A stretch of 49,049 nucleotides of DNA from Actinomycetes bacterium (GTDB lineage Bacteria > Actinomycetota > Actinomycetes > Propionibacteriales > Propionibacteriaceae). The stretch lies in the NCBI GenBank assembly GCA_023443125.1, contig JAEZVO010000060.1, positions 1 to 49,049 of the forward strand, read 5' to 3'. Under the pieces are notes generated by a model, which was not told where the DNA came from, did no database searches, and was given only the letters and a program-made list of their open reading frames with translations. Each line of letters opens with the position of its first letter. Position 1 is the stretch's first letter. The position numbers and the translations under genes were made by a program. Positions 37,691 to 46,891 of the stretch are shown here, piece by piece.

Positions 37691-38473
37691 CTACTGGTAG
37701 CTGCCGACAACGACGCTCACGTCGACGGTGGTGGCGCAGGCCGTCGCCGCCTGGTGTTGGTGAAACGCATTTGGTCCCATCCCGACGAGATCCGTCGCGG
37801 CTTCGGCGTCGAGATCGAGCGGGAAGCGCAGGCGGGTGGTCGTCGCATCTGCCAACGACGCGGTGAGGCGCTCGGCCTTGTCGCCGTCGATGTTGAGCAG
37901 ACCCTCCGCCGCGCGCAGCTCAGCCAGGTGGCCCTCATTAGGCACGACGATGCACACCCGCCCACCCGGGCTGAGCACCCGCTGGAACTCCGACATGTTG
38001 CGCGGGGCGAAGACGCACAGCACCGCATCGACGCACGCGTCTCGCAGCGGCAGACCCGCCCACGTGTCGGCGACGACCGCCGCGACGCGCGCATCCACCT
38101 TGGCCGCCCGCCTACACGCTGGCACCGAGATGTCGGTGGCGAGCCCCGTCGCGCCCTCACGCAGCGCGTGCGCCAGGTAGTAGCCGGTCCCGGCTCCCAC
38201 CTCCACCACCGAACCGGCGCTTGACAAGGCCTCGCATACCGCATCCGCGATGGGGGAGTACCAGCCCGTGTGCAGGAAGCGCTGGCGAGCGGCCACCATC
38301 TCGGCGGAGTCAGCGTGCTGGGGAGCGCCATGGCCGAGCAGGTTGACGTAGCCCTGCTTCGCGACGTCGAAGGCGTGGCCGCGATCGCAGCGTAGGGAGC
38401 GTTCGTCGAGGGCCATAGAATCAGCGCACACCGGGCATTGCAGCCACGGCGCCACCGTTGCCAGCGCCGTCAT
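37691..38473 (-). CDS. RlmA/TlrB-type 23S rRNA (guanine-N1) methyltransferase
   Basis: Methylates a guanine in helix 35 of 23S rRNA; TlrB-type members give tylosin resistance, RlmA-type members do not alone. The 260-residue protein has the N-terminal zinc finger Cys13, Cys16, Cys29 and His33 (LQCPVCADSM, CDRGHAF), YVNLLG, and the SAM motif VVEVGAGTGYY, followed by FAPRNMSEF. Which guanine is the target cannot be told. The start overlaps the SURF1 stop by four bases, making it the last gene of DUF3099-SURF1-RlmA. Confidence 0.9.
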   Translation of the reverse strand: MTALATVAPWLQCPVCADSMALDERSLRCDRGHAFDVAKQGYVNLLGHGAPQHADSAEMVAARQRFLHTGWYSPIADAVCEALSSAGSVVEVGAGTGYYLAHALREGATGLATDISVPACRRAAKVDARVAAVVADTWAGLPLRDACVDAVLCVFAPRNMSEFQRVLSPGGRVCIVVPNEGHLAELRAAEGLLNIDGDKAERLTASLADATTTRLRFPLDLDAEAATDLVGMGPNAFHQHQAATACATTVDVSVVVGSYQ

Positions 38474-39237
38474 TGCTGCTCTGCCGCGTCGGCCTTCGCG
38501 GCGCGCTGCGCCTTCTTGCGTTGGGCCTTGCGGTAGTCGCGGATGTCGGCGCGGATCAGCACGATCACACCAACCCCTGCGATCACCGCGAACGAAAACC
38601 ACTGCCACGCGTAGCCCTGGTGCGGGCCCTCGTCGAGGCTGGGCAACGCGATGGGCTGCAGCGACGCGTCGTCGGCCGGGCTGGACTCGAACGCGGCCAC
38701 GTAGCCGTTGACGAGCTCGGCGCCGAGCGATTCGCCAATCTTGTCTGAGTTGATGAGCCGCACCTTGTACTCGTGCGGAACCACGGCCTCGTCCTTGCCG
38801 CGCTCATTGCGCTGCACGTACCCCGTGACGGTGACCTGCCCCTGTGGCGGGGCCGGCGGCTCCGGGTCAGGCTGGCCGTTGGGGCGAGGAATGAACCCGC
38901 GGTCGATGAGCACCGTGCGCCCGTCGGTGGCGCGCATGGGGGAGATCACCTCGGTACCAGGGCCGTCTTGGTTGCGGTAGCGCACCTGGAACGTCTCGCC
39001 GGTGTACTCTCCCGTGACGGTCACGACGTGCCACTCGTCGTCGTCGGTCATCACCCGATTCATGTGCTGCTCGTAGGGTGCGGGCTGCTCGTGTGAGTGC
39101 TCGAGGACGCGCGCGTTGCTCTCGCGACGTTCGTCGAGGCGTCGCAGCTGCCACTCGCCCAACTGCACGAAGAGCGTAGCCAGCGCCGCGATGAGTACGA
39201 CGAGCGCAACCCAACGCACCACCATCTTCCTGATCAC
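38470..39237 (-). CDS. SURF1 family cytochrome oxidase assembly protein
   Basis: Membrane protein that helps insert heme A into cytochrome c oxidase. The 255 residues have the family topology: helix near the N-terminus (WVALVVLIAALATLFVQLG followed by EWQLRRLDER), a periplasm-side domain with VRYRNQDGPG, VLIDRGFIP and VTGYVQRNE, and a second helix (FSFAVIAGVGVIVLIRADI) before a Lys/Ala-rich tail. It matches the presence of ctaA and ctaB in the same window. GTG 39237 overlaps the DUF3099 stop by four bases. Confidence 0.93.
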   Translation of the reverse strand: MIRKMVVRWVALVVLIAALATLFVQLGEWQLRRLDERRESNARVLEHSHEQPAPYEQHMNRVMTDDDEWHVVTVTGEYTGETFQVRYRNQDGPGTEVISPMRATDGRTVLIDRGFIPRPNGQPDPEPPAPPQGQVTVTGYVQRNERGKDEAVVPHEYKVRLINSDKIGESLGAELVNGYVAAFESSPADDASLQPIALPSLDEGPHQGYAWQWFSFAVIAGVGVIVLIRADIRDYRKAQRKKAQRAAKADAAEQQ

Positions 39238-39548
39238 TCCGGCTCCACCTCCCCGGGAATTACCTCAGCCGCTGGCAGGGCCAGCGGGTCGACGGTGTCG
39301 TCGTCGGAAGCGTAGTGGGTTGCGCGGTGATCTTCCCCATTGGCCAGCACGACGGCAAACGCGGGGATGACGGCCGCGCCCGCCAGCGCCACGATCTTCC
39401 ACCATCCGGGCACGACGAGAAACAGTAGGAAGCACGCCGTGCGCACGATCATGGTGATCATGTACCGCTTCTGACGCTCCTCGACGTCGAGCGAACGACC
39501 ACGCGGCGCGATCGGGGCGTGGTGGGTTCCCTCGTCGCGCTGAGCCAT
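39234..39548 (-). CDS. DUF3099 family membrane protein
   Basis: 104 residues with two adjacent hydrophobic helices (about 31-46 and 50-68), an acidic C-terminus and a cytoplasmic basic N-terminus containing RQKRYMITM, the DUF3099 signature. Function unknown; in actinobacteria it commonly lies beside SURF1. ATG 39548 follows TAGGCT by seven bases. Divergent from fabG across 87 bases. Confidence 0.85.
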   Translation of the reverse strand: MAQRDEGTHHAPIAPRGRSLDVEERQKRYMITMIVRTACFLLFLVVPGWWKIVALAGAAVIPAFAVVLANGEDHRATHYASDDDTVDPLALPAAEVIPGEVEPE

Positions 39549-39561
39549 GCGAGCCAGCCTA
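39548..39561 (-). promoter_or_regulatory. Leaderless-type -10 box of the DUF3099-SURF1-RlmA operon
   Basis: Minus-strand TAGGCT (39561-39556), seven-base spacer, ATG 39548. Confidence 0.5.
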
Positions 39562-39622
39562 CTCCAGCATGAGCGAGAAAATGCTGTGGGAAATGCACAG
39601 TCCGCTGCACGCCTGGCTCCGG

Positions 39623-39636
39623 TAGGTTGCAATCCA
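39623..39636 (+). promoter_or_regulatory. Leaderless-type -10 box of fabG-fabI
   Basis: TAGGTT at 39623-39628, seven bases, ATG 39636. It decides between this ATG and one three codons upstream at 39627. Confidence 0.5.
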
Positions 39637-40343
39637 TGACTGATCGAGTGGTACTTGTCACCGGGGGATCCAAGGGGATCGGCCGCGCCATGGCCGAGAC
39701 ATTCCGCGACGCCGGCTACCGCGTCACGGCCACCTACCGCAGCGGGGAGGTGCCCGACGGGGTGTTCGGCGTGCAGTGCGACATCACCAGCCAGAGCTCC
39801 GTCGATGAGGCCTTCGAACAGGTGGAACGTGAGCTCGGGCCGGTCGAGGTGCTCGTCGCCAACGCAGGCATTACGAAGGACACGCTGCTCATGCGCATGT
39901 CCGACGACGACTGGCAGCAGGTGCTCGACACCAACCTCACCGGCACGTTCCGCGTCGTCAGGCGGGCATCGCGCCCGATGATGCGCGCTCGCTTCGGTCG
40001 GATGATCCTCATCTCGTCCGTGGTCGGCCTCATGGGCAACCCTGGCCAGGTGAACTACGCATCCTCGAAGGCGGCCCTCGTCGGCATGGCGCGCAGCGTC
40101 ACCCGTGAGCTGGGCGCCCGCGGGGTCACCTGCAACGTCATCGCGCCCGGCTTCATCGACACCGATATGACGAAGGCCCTCGATCCCGACGTCATCAAAA
40201 GCTACGAGCAGCGCATCCCCGCGGGCCGGCTGGGCAGCGTCGACGACGTTGCCGCCGCCGCACTGTTCCTCGCGGGTGATGCGGCCGGCTACACCACTGG
40301 CGCCGTCATCCCCGTGGATGGCGGGCTAGGCATGGGGCACTGA
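39636..40343 (+). CDS. fabG: 3-oxoacyl-ACP reductase FabG (MabA-like)
   Basis: NADPH-dependent reductase of type II fatty acid synthesis. The 235-residue short-chain dehydrogenase has TGGSKGIGRA at 9-18, NAG in VANAGIT, and the catalytic Ser128, Tyr141 and Lys145 (YASSK). Cotranscribed with fabI 17 bases downstream, as mabA-inhA in mycobacteria. Confidence 0.95.
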   Translation: MTDRVVLVTGGSKGIGRAMAETFRDAGYRVTATYRSGEVPDGVFGVQCDITSQSSVDEAFEQVERELGPVEVLVANAGITKDTLLMRMSDDDWQQVLDTNLTGTFRVVRRASRPMMRARFGRMILISSVVGLMGNPGQVNYASSKAALVGMARSVTRELGARGVTCNVIAPGFIDTDMTKALDPDVIKSYEQRIPAGRLGSVDDVAAAALFLAGDAAGYTTGAVIPVDGGLGMGH

Positions 40344-40360
40344 GAGATAAGGACGAAGAC

Positions 40361-41134
40361 ATGGGCATCCTCGAAGGCAAGAACATTCTCGTCACGGGCG
40401 TGACGATCGACACGTCGATTGCGTACGTCGTCGCCGACATCGCGCAGCAAGAAGGCGCCAACGTCGTCATCTCCGGCGCCGGGCGCGCATTGCGGCTTGC
40501 CAACCGTGTTGCAAAACGGCTCGACCCAGCGCCGCCGGTGATTGAGCTCGACGTCACCGTCGACGAGCACCTCGCCGGGCTGCCGGCGGCGCTCGAACCG
40601 CACTTCGGTGAGCGCCTCGACGGCGTCGTGCACTCCATTGCCTTCGCCAACCCCGAGACTGCACTCGGCGGGCGATTCCTGGACACCGAGTGGGCCGACG
40701 TCGCACAGGCGCTGCAGATTTCCGCGTACTCGTTGAAGTCCCTCGCCATGGCGGCCAAGCCGATGATGGCAGAAGGCGGATCTATCGTCGGGCTCACCTT
40801 CGACGCACAGGTGACGTGGCCGGCCTACGACTGGATGGGTGTGGCGAAGTCGGCGCTCGAGTCGACGTCACGCTACCTCGCCCGCTACCTCGGGGCCGAC
40901 GGGATCCGCTCCAACATCGTCGCAGCCGGCCCCATCGACACCCTCGCGAAGCAGGCCATTCCCGGCGCGAACAAGTTCAACGACATCTGGGGCACGCGCG
41001 CCCCGCTGGGCTGGGACGCCAAGGACGCCCGCCCCGCAGCGAAGGCCGTCGTCGCGCTGCTGTCTGACTGGTTCCCCGCCACGACGGGGGAGATGGTTCA
41101 CGTCGACGGCGGTCTCCACTCCACGGGGGCGTAG
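40361..41134 (+). CDS. fabI: NADH-dependent enoyl-ACP reductase (FabI/InhA family)
   Basis: Last step of each fatty acid elongation round. The 257-residue product resembles InhA: start GKNILVTGVTIDTSIA, HSIAFANPE near 91, and the catalytic pair Tyr156 and Lys163 (YDWMGVAK), equal in spacing to InhA Tyr158/Lys165. ATG 40361 follows AAGGA by eight bases. Confidence 0.95.
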   Translation: MGILEGKNILVTGVTIDTSIAYVVADIAQQEGANVVISGAGRALRLANRVAKRLDPAPPVIELDVTVDEHLAGLPAALEPHFGERLDGVVHSIAFANPETALGGRFLDTEWADVAQALQISAYSLKSLAMAAKPMMAEGGSIVGLTFDAQVTWPAYDWMGVAKSALESTSRYLARYLGADGIRSNIVAAGPIDTLAKQAIPGANKFNDIWGTRAPLGWDAKDARPAAKAVVALLSDWFPATTGEMVHVDGGLHSTGA

Positions 41135-41187
41135 GCGCAGCTGGGTGGCTCGCGGCTGGATCGCCCGCCGACGAAGCTCGCTACAGG

Positions 41188-41201
41188 TAGGCTTGGAGAC
41201 A
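41188..41201 (+). promoter_or_regulatory. Leaderless-type -10 box of the ABC-NfeD-SPFH operon
   Basis: TAGGCT at 41188-41193, seven bases, ATG 41201. The downstream genes through 48788 are so tightly spaced that this could drive all eight. Confidence 0.5.
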
Positions 41202-41986
41202 TGGCAACAGCGGTAGCGGAATTGGCGGGCGTCACAGTTCGACGTGGGCAGGCGGTGCTGCTGGACAACATCGACCTGCGCATCGACGACGATCAGCGTT
41301 GGGTGGTGATCGGCCCCAACGGCGCCGGTAAAACCACGATGCTGCAGCTCCTCGCCGCGCAGCTGTACCCGAGCGACGGCGTCGTCGGGGTGCTCGGCGA
41401 GGTCATTGGCGCCGTCGACGTGTTCGAGCTGCGTCCCCGCATTGGCCTCACCTCGTCGGCGCTGGCAGAACGCATTCCGGCGAACGAGAAGGTGCGCGAC
41501 CTCGTCGTCTCCGCCGCCTACGCCGTCGTCGGGCGGTGGAACGAAGACTACGACGAGTGGGATTTCGCGCGCGCCGATCAGCTGCTCGACGAGTTCCGCA
41601 TCGCGCAGTTCGCCGACCGCACGTTCGGCACGCTGTCATCCGGCGAGCAGAAGCGCGTGCAGGTGGCTCGCGCACTCATGACCGACCCCGAACTGCTCCT
41701 CCTCGACGAACCCGCCGCCGGCCTCGACATCGCGGGGCGAGAGGCGCTCGTCGCCACACTGGGTGACCTCTTCTCGAACTCGTTCTCGCCCGCGTCGGTA
41801 TTGGTGACGCACTACGTCGAGGAAATTCCGGCTGGTATCACGCACTGCATGCTGATGAACCACGGGCGTATCGTCGCATCGGGGCCCCTGCACGACACCT
41901 TGACCTCCGCTAACCTCAGCGACGCGTTCGACACCGCATTGCGCGTAGATTACGTCGACGGCCGATGGGCCGCGCGAGGAGCGTGA
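41201..41986 (+). CDS. ABC transporter ATP-binding protein (orphan)
   Basis: 261-residue single ATPase domain: Walker A GPNGAGKTT, signature LSSGEQKR, Walker B LLLLDEPAAGLD and the switch His in LVTHYVEEIP. The pattern fits the ModF/PhnL-like stand-alone ATPases of actinobacteria rather than a transporter with known permease; none is adjacent. NfeD follows three bases later, so the product is made with NfeD and SPFH. Role unknown. Confidence 0.87.
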   Translation: MATAVAELAGVTVRRGQAVLLDNIDLRIDDDQRWVVIGPNGAGKTTMLQLLAAQLYPSDGVVGVLGEVIGAVDVFELRPRIGLTSSALAERIPANEKVRDLVVSAAYAVVGRWNEDYDEWDFARADQLLDEFRIAQFADRTFGTLSSGEQKRVQVARALMTDPELLLLDEPAAGLDIAGREALVATLGDLFSNSFSPASVLVTHYVEEIPAGITHCMLMNHGRIVASGPLHDTLTSANLSDAFDTALRVDYVDGRWAARGA

Positions 41987-41989
41987 CCC

Positions 41990-42478
41990 GTGGACTGGCT
42001 CGTCGCCTGGTTCCGTGCCAACGGCTGGATCGGCTGGGGTCTCGTCGCCATCGCCCTGGCCGCAGCCGAACTCCTCACCCTGGATCTCACCCTCCTCATG
42101 CTCGCCGTGGGCGCCCTGGCGGCGGGGGCGACGTGGTTCGTCGCGCCCGGTTTGGTGTGGCTGCAAGCGCTCGTGGGTATCGCGGTAGCGGCGCTGACGC
42201 TGTGGCTGCTGCGCCCATCGCTGCTCGACCGCGTGCGGAACTCGCCCGGCTACCGCTCGTCACTCGATCAACTCGTAGGCGCCACCGGCGTGGCGACGGC
42301 CGAGATCACCCCCGCCAGCGGCGAGGTGCGCGTCGACGGGCAGGTGTGGGAGGCACGGCCCTACGACCCGCAGGTGCGGATTATCGAAGGACAGCACATC
42401 GAAGTGTTCGGCATGGACGGCATCACATTGCTGGTCTACCCATCTTCTGCAGCAACACCGCTCGACGCCGGATTCTAG
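41990..42478 (+). CDS. NfeD-like membrane protein
   Basis: 162 residues with three or four hydrophobic helices in the first 75 (WIGWGLVAIALAAAELL, LLMLAVGALAAGATWF), then a soluble OB-fold domain (LVGATGVATAEITP, VRVDGQVWEAR, GITLLVYP). NfeD partners of SPFH proteins are believed to help organise membrane microdomains. GTG 41990 has GAGGAG upstream. Pairs with the SPFH gene 13 bases downstream. Confidence 0.9.
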   Translation: MDWLVAWFRANGWIGWGLVAIALAAAELLTLDLTLLMLAVGALAAGATWFVAPGLVWLQALVGIAVAALTLWLLRPSLLDRVRNSPGYRSSLDQLVGATGVATAEITPASGEVRVDGQVWEARPYDPQVRIIEGQHIEVFGMDGITLLVYPSSAATPLDAGF

Positions 42479-42491
42479 AAAGGAACGCGAC

Positions 42492-43754
42492 GTGGAATAC
42501 GTAATCATTGCCCTCATCGCGCTGGTGGTTCTGTTGCTGGCGATGAGTCTGAAGATCATCCGTCAGCAGCAGATGGCCATCATCGAGCGCCTCGGCAAGA
42601 TGCACAAAGTGCTGGGCCCCGGCCCGCACCTGATCTTGCCGTTGTTCGACCGGGTGGCATATCTGCTTGATATGCGAGAAGAGGTGGTCTCGTTCCCGCC
42701 GCAGGGCGTCATCACGGAAGACAACCTCATGGTGTCGATCGACTCCGTGATCTATTTCCAGATCGTCGAACCCCGTCGTGCCGCGTACGAGGCGCAGAAC
42801 TACCGCGCGGCCATCGAACAGCTCACCATGACCACCTTGCGCAACATCATCGGCGGCATGGATCTGGAGGCGACGCTCACCTCCCGCGAGGAAATCAACC
42901 ATCGGCTGCGTTCGGTGCTCGACGAAGCCACGGGCAAGTGGGGCATCAAGGTCAACCGTGTGGAGCTTCGCTCGATTGAGCCGCCGGCGACGATCCGCGA
43001 TGCCATGGAGAAGGGTGCTCGCGCGGAGCGCGATAAGCGTGCGCAGATTCTGCTCGCCGAGGGTCAGCGTCAGTCGCAGGTGCTGAACGCGGGCGGTGAC
43101 CGCGAGTCGGCCATTCTGCGCGCTCAAGGTGAGCGGGAAGCGGCGGTGCTTCGCGCGCAGGCCGACCGCCAGTCGGCGATGCTGCGGGCAGAAGGTGAGG
43201 CGCAGGCCATCACGACGGTGTTCCAGGCTATCCACGCTGGCCAGCCCGACCAGGCGCTGCTGGCCTATCAGTACATGCAGATGCTGCCGCAGCTCGCGCA
43301 AGGCGACTCCAACAAGGTGTGGGTCGTGCCCTCCGAGCTCAACGATGCACTCAAGGGCCTCGGCAACGCGATGGGCGGTGGCAACAGCAACGAGAGCCGC
43401 ACCTACGTCTCCGAGGGTGCGAAACAATTCACGCCGCCCGAAAAGATCGACGTCCAAGCAGAGATCGCCGAGCAGACGGCGAGAGACCGGAAGAAGTCCG
43501 ACGAGACCGTCCAGGCCGCGATCGACGAGGCGAAGGCGCTCGACAACCAGGGCGCTGCCAAGTGCAAGGCCACCGGCAAGCAGGCCCAGCGGCCGACCAC
43601 TCAGCAGATCGCAGGGGCGCCGTCGCAGCTGGAGTCCCCGCAGCAGGCGTCTGCGCAGCAACAGGATCTGGCCCCGCAGACTTCTGCCTCACAGCCGCAG
43701 GCCCCGTGGGCTGCGACCCAGCCCCCGCAACAACACGGGGGACCCACCGCCTAG
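42492..43754 (+). CDS. SPFH/band 7 (stomatin-like) membrane protein
   Basis: 420 residues: an N-terminal membrane helix (IIALIALVVLLLAMS), the band 7 domain (about 25-190, QQQMAIIERLGKMHKVLGPGPHLILP), an Ala/Glu/Arg coiled coil (195-250), and a long Gln/Pro/Ala-rich tail from about 360. Such proteins assemble into membrane microdomain scaffolds and work with NfeD. Its TAG overlaps the GTG of the ketosynthase gene by one base, tying this gene to the lipid operon. Confidence 0.92.
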   Translation: MEYVIIALIALVVLLLAMSLKIIRQQQMAIIERLGKMHKVLGPGPHLILPLFDRVAYLLDMREEVVSFPPQGVITEDNLMVSIDSVIYFQIVEPRRAAYEAQNYRAAIEQLTMTTLRNIIGGMDLEATLTSREEINHRLRSVLDEATGKWGIKVNRVELRSIEPPATIRDAMEKGARAERDKRAQILLAEGQRQSQVLNAGGDRESAILRAQGEREAAVLRAQADRQSAMLRAEGEAQAITTVFQAIHAGQPDQALLAYQYMQMLPQLAQGDSNKVWVVPSELNDALKGLGNAMGGGNSNESRTYVSEGAKQFTPPEKIDVQAEIAEQTARDRKKSDETVQAAIDEAKALDNQGAAKCKATGKQAQRPTTQQIAGAPSQLESPQQASAQQQDLAPQTSASQPQAPWAATQPPQQHGGPTA

Positions 43755-44749
43755 TGGGAATCACAGTGCTGGGCGCGGCCGAGGCCTTGCCCTCGAGAGT
43801 CGTGCCTTCTGTGGAAATTGAGGACCGCATCCGTCAGGCCTCTGGATTCCGGCTGCCGCAGGGTGTCGTCGAACGGGTCACCGGCATCCGTACCCGACGC
43901 ATGGTGGCTGAGGACGAGTACGCCTCGACGCTCGCCGCCCGCGCTGGGCAGGCAGCGCTGGAGGCAGCAGGCGTGGCGCCGTCGGAGGTGGACCTGCTGG
44001 TGTTCGCATCTGCCTCACGAGACTTCATCGAGCCTGCGACCGCGCACGTCGTCACGCACGAGCTGGGCATCCGCGCACACGCCTTCGATGTGACCAACGC
44101 CTGCAACTCGTTCATCAACGGGATCGAGATCGCGACGACACTGCTCGCCTCGGGCGCATACTCGCGGGCACTGGTGGTCACGGGGGAGACCCCGACACGA
44201 TCGATCAGGTGGCGACTGGAATCGCTTCGGCAATTTATGACGCACTTCGCAGGCTTCACCTTCGGCGATGCTGGTGGGGCCGTGGTGCTGGGCGAGGGGC
44301 CGGGCCCCGGTCTTGGCCGGCCGATGGCTGAGACCCGCTCCGAGCACTGGGACGTCGGCGGCATCTTCGGCGGCGGCTCCCGGCATCCATTCGATTTCGA
44401 CAAGCTCTACTTCACAGGTGCCGGCACGGAGCTACGGCTCGCATTCGAGCGTTTGGGGCCCGATGTGATCGATGCCCTGCTGCGCCGCGACGGCCACCAC
44501 ATGCAGGATTTCCGGCACGTCTTCGTCCACCAGGTGACGGTGCCGTATACCGAACGATTCTGTGATGTCGTGGGTGCGCGCCACGAACAACTCGTGTGGA
44601 CCGTGCCTGAGCTGGGCAACATCGCCTCCGCGTCGTTGTCCATTCAGCTCTCGCGAGTCTGGGAGAGCATCACGCCCGGCGAGCGCAGCCTGCTCGTCGG
44701 GCTGGGTGGCGGCATCTCCATCCAGGTCATGCCGTGGGAGCGTGGCTGA
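43754..44749 (+). CDS. OleA/FabH-like 3-oxoacyl synthase III
   Basis: Thiolase-fold enzyme condensing acyl-thioesters. The 331-residue protein has Cys117 (TNACNSF), His259 (FVHQVTVP) and Asn289 (LGNIAS), the Cys-His-Asn triad. The pattern DLLVFASASRDFIEPATA and the downstream AMP ligase and reductase favour an OleA-like head-to-head condensation over the primary FabH role; an ACP-dependent KAS III role cannot be excluded. GTG 43754 overlaps the SPFH stop; the GTG at 43766 is an alternative. First gene of the lipid cluster. Confidence 0.85.
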   Translation: MGITVLGAAEALPSRVVPSVEIEDRIRQASGFRLPQGVVERVTGIRTRRMVAEDEYASTLAARAGQAALEAAGVAPSEVDLLVFASASRDFIEPATAHVVTHELGIRAHAFDVTNACNSFINGIEIATTLLASGAYSRALVVTGETPTRSIRWRLESLRQFMTHFAGFTFGDAGGAVVLGEGPGPGLGRPMAETRSEHWDVGGIFGGGSRHPFDFDKLYFTGAGTELRLAFERLGPDVIDALLRRDGHHMQDFRHVFVHQVTVPYTERFCDVVGARHEQLVWTVPELGNIASASLSIQLSRVWESITPGERSLLVGLGGGISIQVMPWERG

Positions 44750-44750
44750 G

Positions 44751-45485
44751 ATGGCTCTGCCCGGCGTGTTGATCCCCGCGTACAACGAGTCGCGCGGCAT
44801 TGCGGCCACACTCGACGCGCTCGCCCGGCAGACGTGCCACGAGTTTCAGCTTGTGGTCGTCGACAACGCCTCCACCGACGACACCGCCGACGTCGTGCGG
44901 CGCTTCGCTACGTCGGCACCGTTTCCGGTCACGGTCCTGGCCGAGCCTGAGAAGGGAGTGGGCTGCGCCGCCGACACCGGCGCACGCTGGCTCATATCCC
45001 GAGGCGCGCCATGGTTTGCCCGCACCGATGCCGACTGTCTGCCAAGACCTGAATGGTTTGCCCACGCCCAGGACGCGATCAAGGATGCCGACCTGGTGTG
45101 CGGGACGATCACCGCCCGTCGCGATGAGAACGGGTTGCTGGCACGGCTGCTGTTCGCTGCCCAGGTGCGACTGGCGGCGTGGTTCGGGCGGTGGCGCCCG
45201 ACCAATCGCGGGCCGCAGTTTCTCACTCCCTACCGCATGCACGCCGGCAACAACATGGCAGTGCGCGCCGACGCCTACCTCGCCTCAGGTGGTTGGCTGC
45301 GGCGCGGCGCCCCCACGGACAGGCAGTTTCTCAATGCGATGCGTGCCACGACGCCGCGCATCGTGCAGTGCCGCGGCATGGTCAGTGAGAACTCGACACG
45401 GCGGTTGAAGGCGATGGGCGTCGTCCATACGGCACGCTGGTACCTAGGCCAGGGCGCCGGCGGCAAGGAGGAGGACCCGCGATGA
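44751..45485 (+). CDS. Family 2 glycosyltransferase
   Basis: 244-residue GT-A fold enzyme using a nucleotide sugar. It shows VLIPAYNESRGI, VVVDNASTDDTADVV, the metal-binding DxD in RTDADCLP, and PYRMHAGNNMAVRADAY with ASGGW. No membrane helix, so a soluble or peripheral enzyme. ATG 44751 is one base past the ketosynthase stop and its own stop overlaps the next ATG. Its presence within the Ole-like operon suggests glycosylation of the lipid product. Confidence 0.88.
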   Translation: MALPGVLIPAYNESRGIAATLDALARQTCHEFQLVVVDNASTDDTADVVRRFATSAPFPVTVLAEPEKGVGCAADTGARWLISRGAPWFARTDADCLPRPEWFAHAQDAIKDADLVCGTITARRDENGLLARLLFAAQVRLAAWFGRWRPTNRGPQFLTPYRMHAGNNMAVRADAYLASGGWLRRGAPTDRQFLNAMRATTPRIVQCRGMVSENSTRRLKAMGVVHTARWYLGQGAGGKEEDPR

Positions 45486-46891
45486 GTGAGCTGCTGCTGC
45501 AACGTGTGCTCGACGGGCTCGCCGATCGTCCTGACGACCCGGTCTTCCTGGGGATTGATTGGATCTCGCGCGCAGAGTTTGCCGATCTGGTGCGGACGTA
45601 CGCGGGCGGGCTGCGGGGGCGCAAGGCCCGCAACTTCGTCCTCATGGTCCGCCCCGGCCCGGCCTCGTTCGCGCTCGCGCTCGCGGCGGTCGGCATGGGG
45701 ATCCGTATCGACCTCATCAGCCCCAAAGGCGGCACCGAGCTGGTGCAGCGCAGGCTGGAGGAGACGATGCCGGACTTCGTCGTCGCTGAACCGGGGCTCA
45801 GATTCCTGCTCAAGGGGCCGGGCTGGCTGCGGCGCCCGGCAGGGCTGCCGGACTGGAGGATCTGGCCGGAGATCGTCTCCATCGACGATGTGGGTGGCGC
45901 GCAGGTGCGGCGCTACGGAGTGGAGGAGGACCAGTCTGCGCTGACGGTGTTCACCTCCGGCACCACCTCGCATCCGGTGGGCGTTGTGCACACGGCCGGT
46001 TCGTTGTCGGCGGGCGCGGAGATGGTCTCGACCCTCTTCGACGCCGATGCTCCGGGGCCCATCATGGCGGGCACCTTCTTTGCGATGCTGCCGGCCTACG
46101 CGCTCGGCAAACCCATCGTGCTGCCCGCACGCAATCCCCGACGACTGGCCGGGCAGTTACGGAAATGGCGTCCATCCCACACCTATCTGACCCCGCCCCA
46201 GTGGCGTGCCGCGCTGGCTGCCGGAGCCACGACGACCGGCCGCGTCTTCGCGGGCTCGGCCACAGTGACGGCCAACCTGCTCTCCCGGCTGCGCGCAGCC
46301 GGTGCCGACGAGGCGTGGGGAGTGTACGCAATGACCGAGGTCTTCCCGGCGGCGGCGATCGAATCGCGCGACAAGCTCACCGACGACGCGCGCGGCGATC
46401 ACGTGGGCCGGCTCTTCGACGGCGTGGACGCGCGCATTGAGGACGACGAGATCATCCTCTCCGGCCGCTCGATGGCTCCGAGATACGTCGATGGGCAATG
46501 GCGCGACGATGTCGCCACCGGCGACCTGGGCGTGCTCGAGGGCCGTGAGCTGTGGCTTCAGGGACGCAGCAAGGACATGATCCTTCGGGGCACGCACAAC
46601 ATCTATCCGGGCCTCTACGAGCCGAGGCTCACCGTCGAAGGGGTCGACGTCGCGTTGCTACTCGGCGTGCCCGCCGATGACGGCGACGAGAAGCTGGCAT
46701 TGCTCGTGGAGGCGGGAGCCCGCTCGGACAAGCTGCGCGGGGTGCTCCAACGCAAGGCTCGGGAGCTGGGGCTCGTCGTCGATCACATCATCTTCGACAC
46801 CGTGCCCACCTCAGGCCGCTCGAACAAACCCGATCGTCAGGCAGCCCGGCTACTGGTGCAGCAGCACATCGGGAAAGAGCAGGGGCGCTGA
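45482..46891 (+). CDS. OleC-like AMP-dependent synthetase/ligase
   Basis: 469-residue ANL-superfamily enzyme. The nucleotide loop is FTSGTTSHPVGV (157-168), where the usual Lys of PKG is Val. Later motifs are VYAMTEVFP, ATGDLGVLEGRELWLQGRSKDMI and the C-terminal SGRSNKPDR with the A10-type Lys. OleC enzymes of this superfamily make beta-lactones from beta-hydroxy acids; an acyl-CoA ligase is the alternative. ATG 45482 has GGAGGAGG upstream and overlaps the glycosyltransferase stop. Confidence 0.82.
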   Translation: MSELLLQRVLDGLADRPDDPVFLGIDWISRAEFADLVRTYAGGLRGRKARNFVLMVRPGPASFALALAAVGMGIRIDLISPKGGTELVQRRLEETMPDFVVAEPGLRFLLKGPGWLRRPAGLPDWRIWPEIVSIDDVGGAQVRRYGVEEDQSALTVFTSGTTSHPVGVVHTAGSLSAGAEMVSTLFDADAPGPIMAGTFFAMLPAYALGKPIVLPARNPRRLAGQLRKWRPSHTYLTPPQWRAALAAGATTTGRVFAGSATVTANLLSRLRAAGADEAWGVYAMTEVFPAAAIESRDKLTDDARGDHVGRLFDGVDARIEDDEIILSGRSMAPRYVDGQWRDDVATGDLGVLEGRELWLQGRSKDMILRGTHNIYPGLYEPRLTVEGVDVALLLGVPADDGDEKLALLVEAGARSDKLRGVLQRKARELGLVVDHIIFDTVPTSGRSNKPDRQAARLLVQQHIGKEQGR

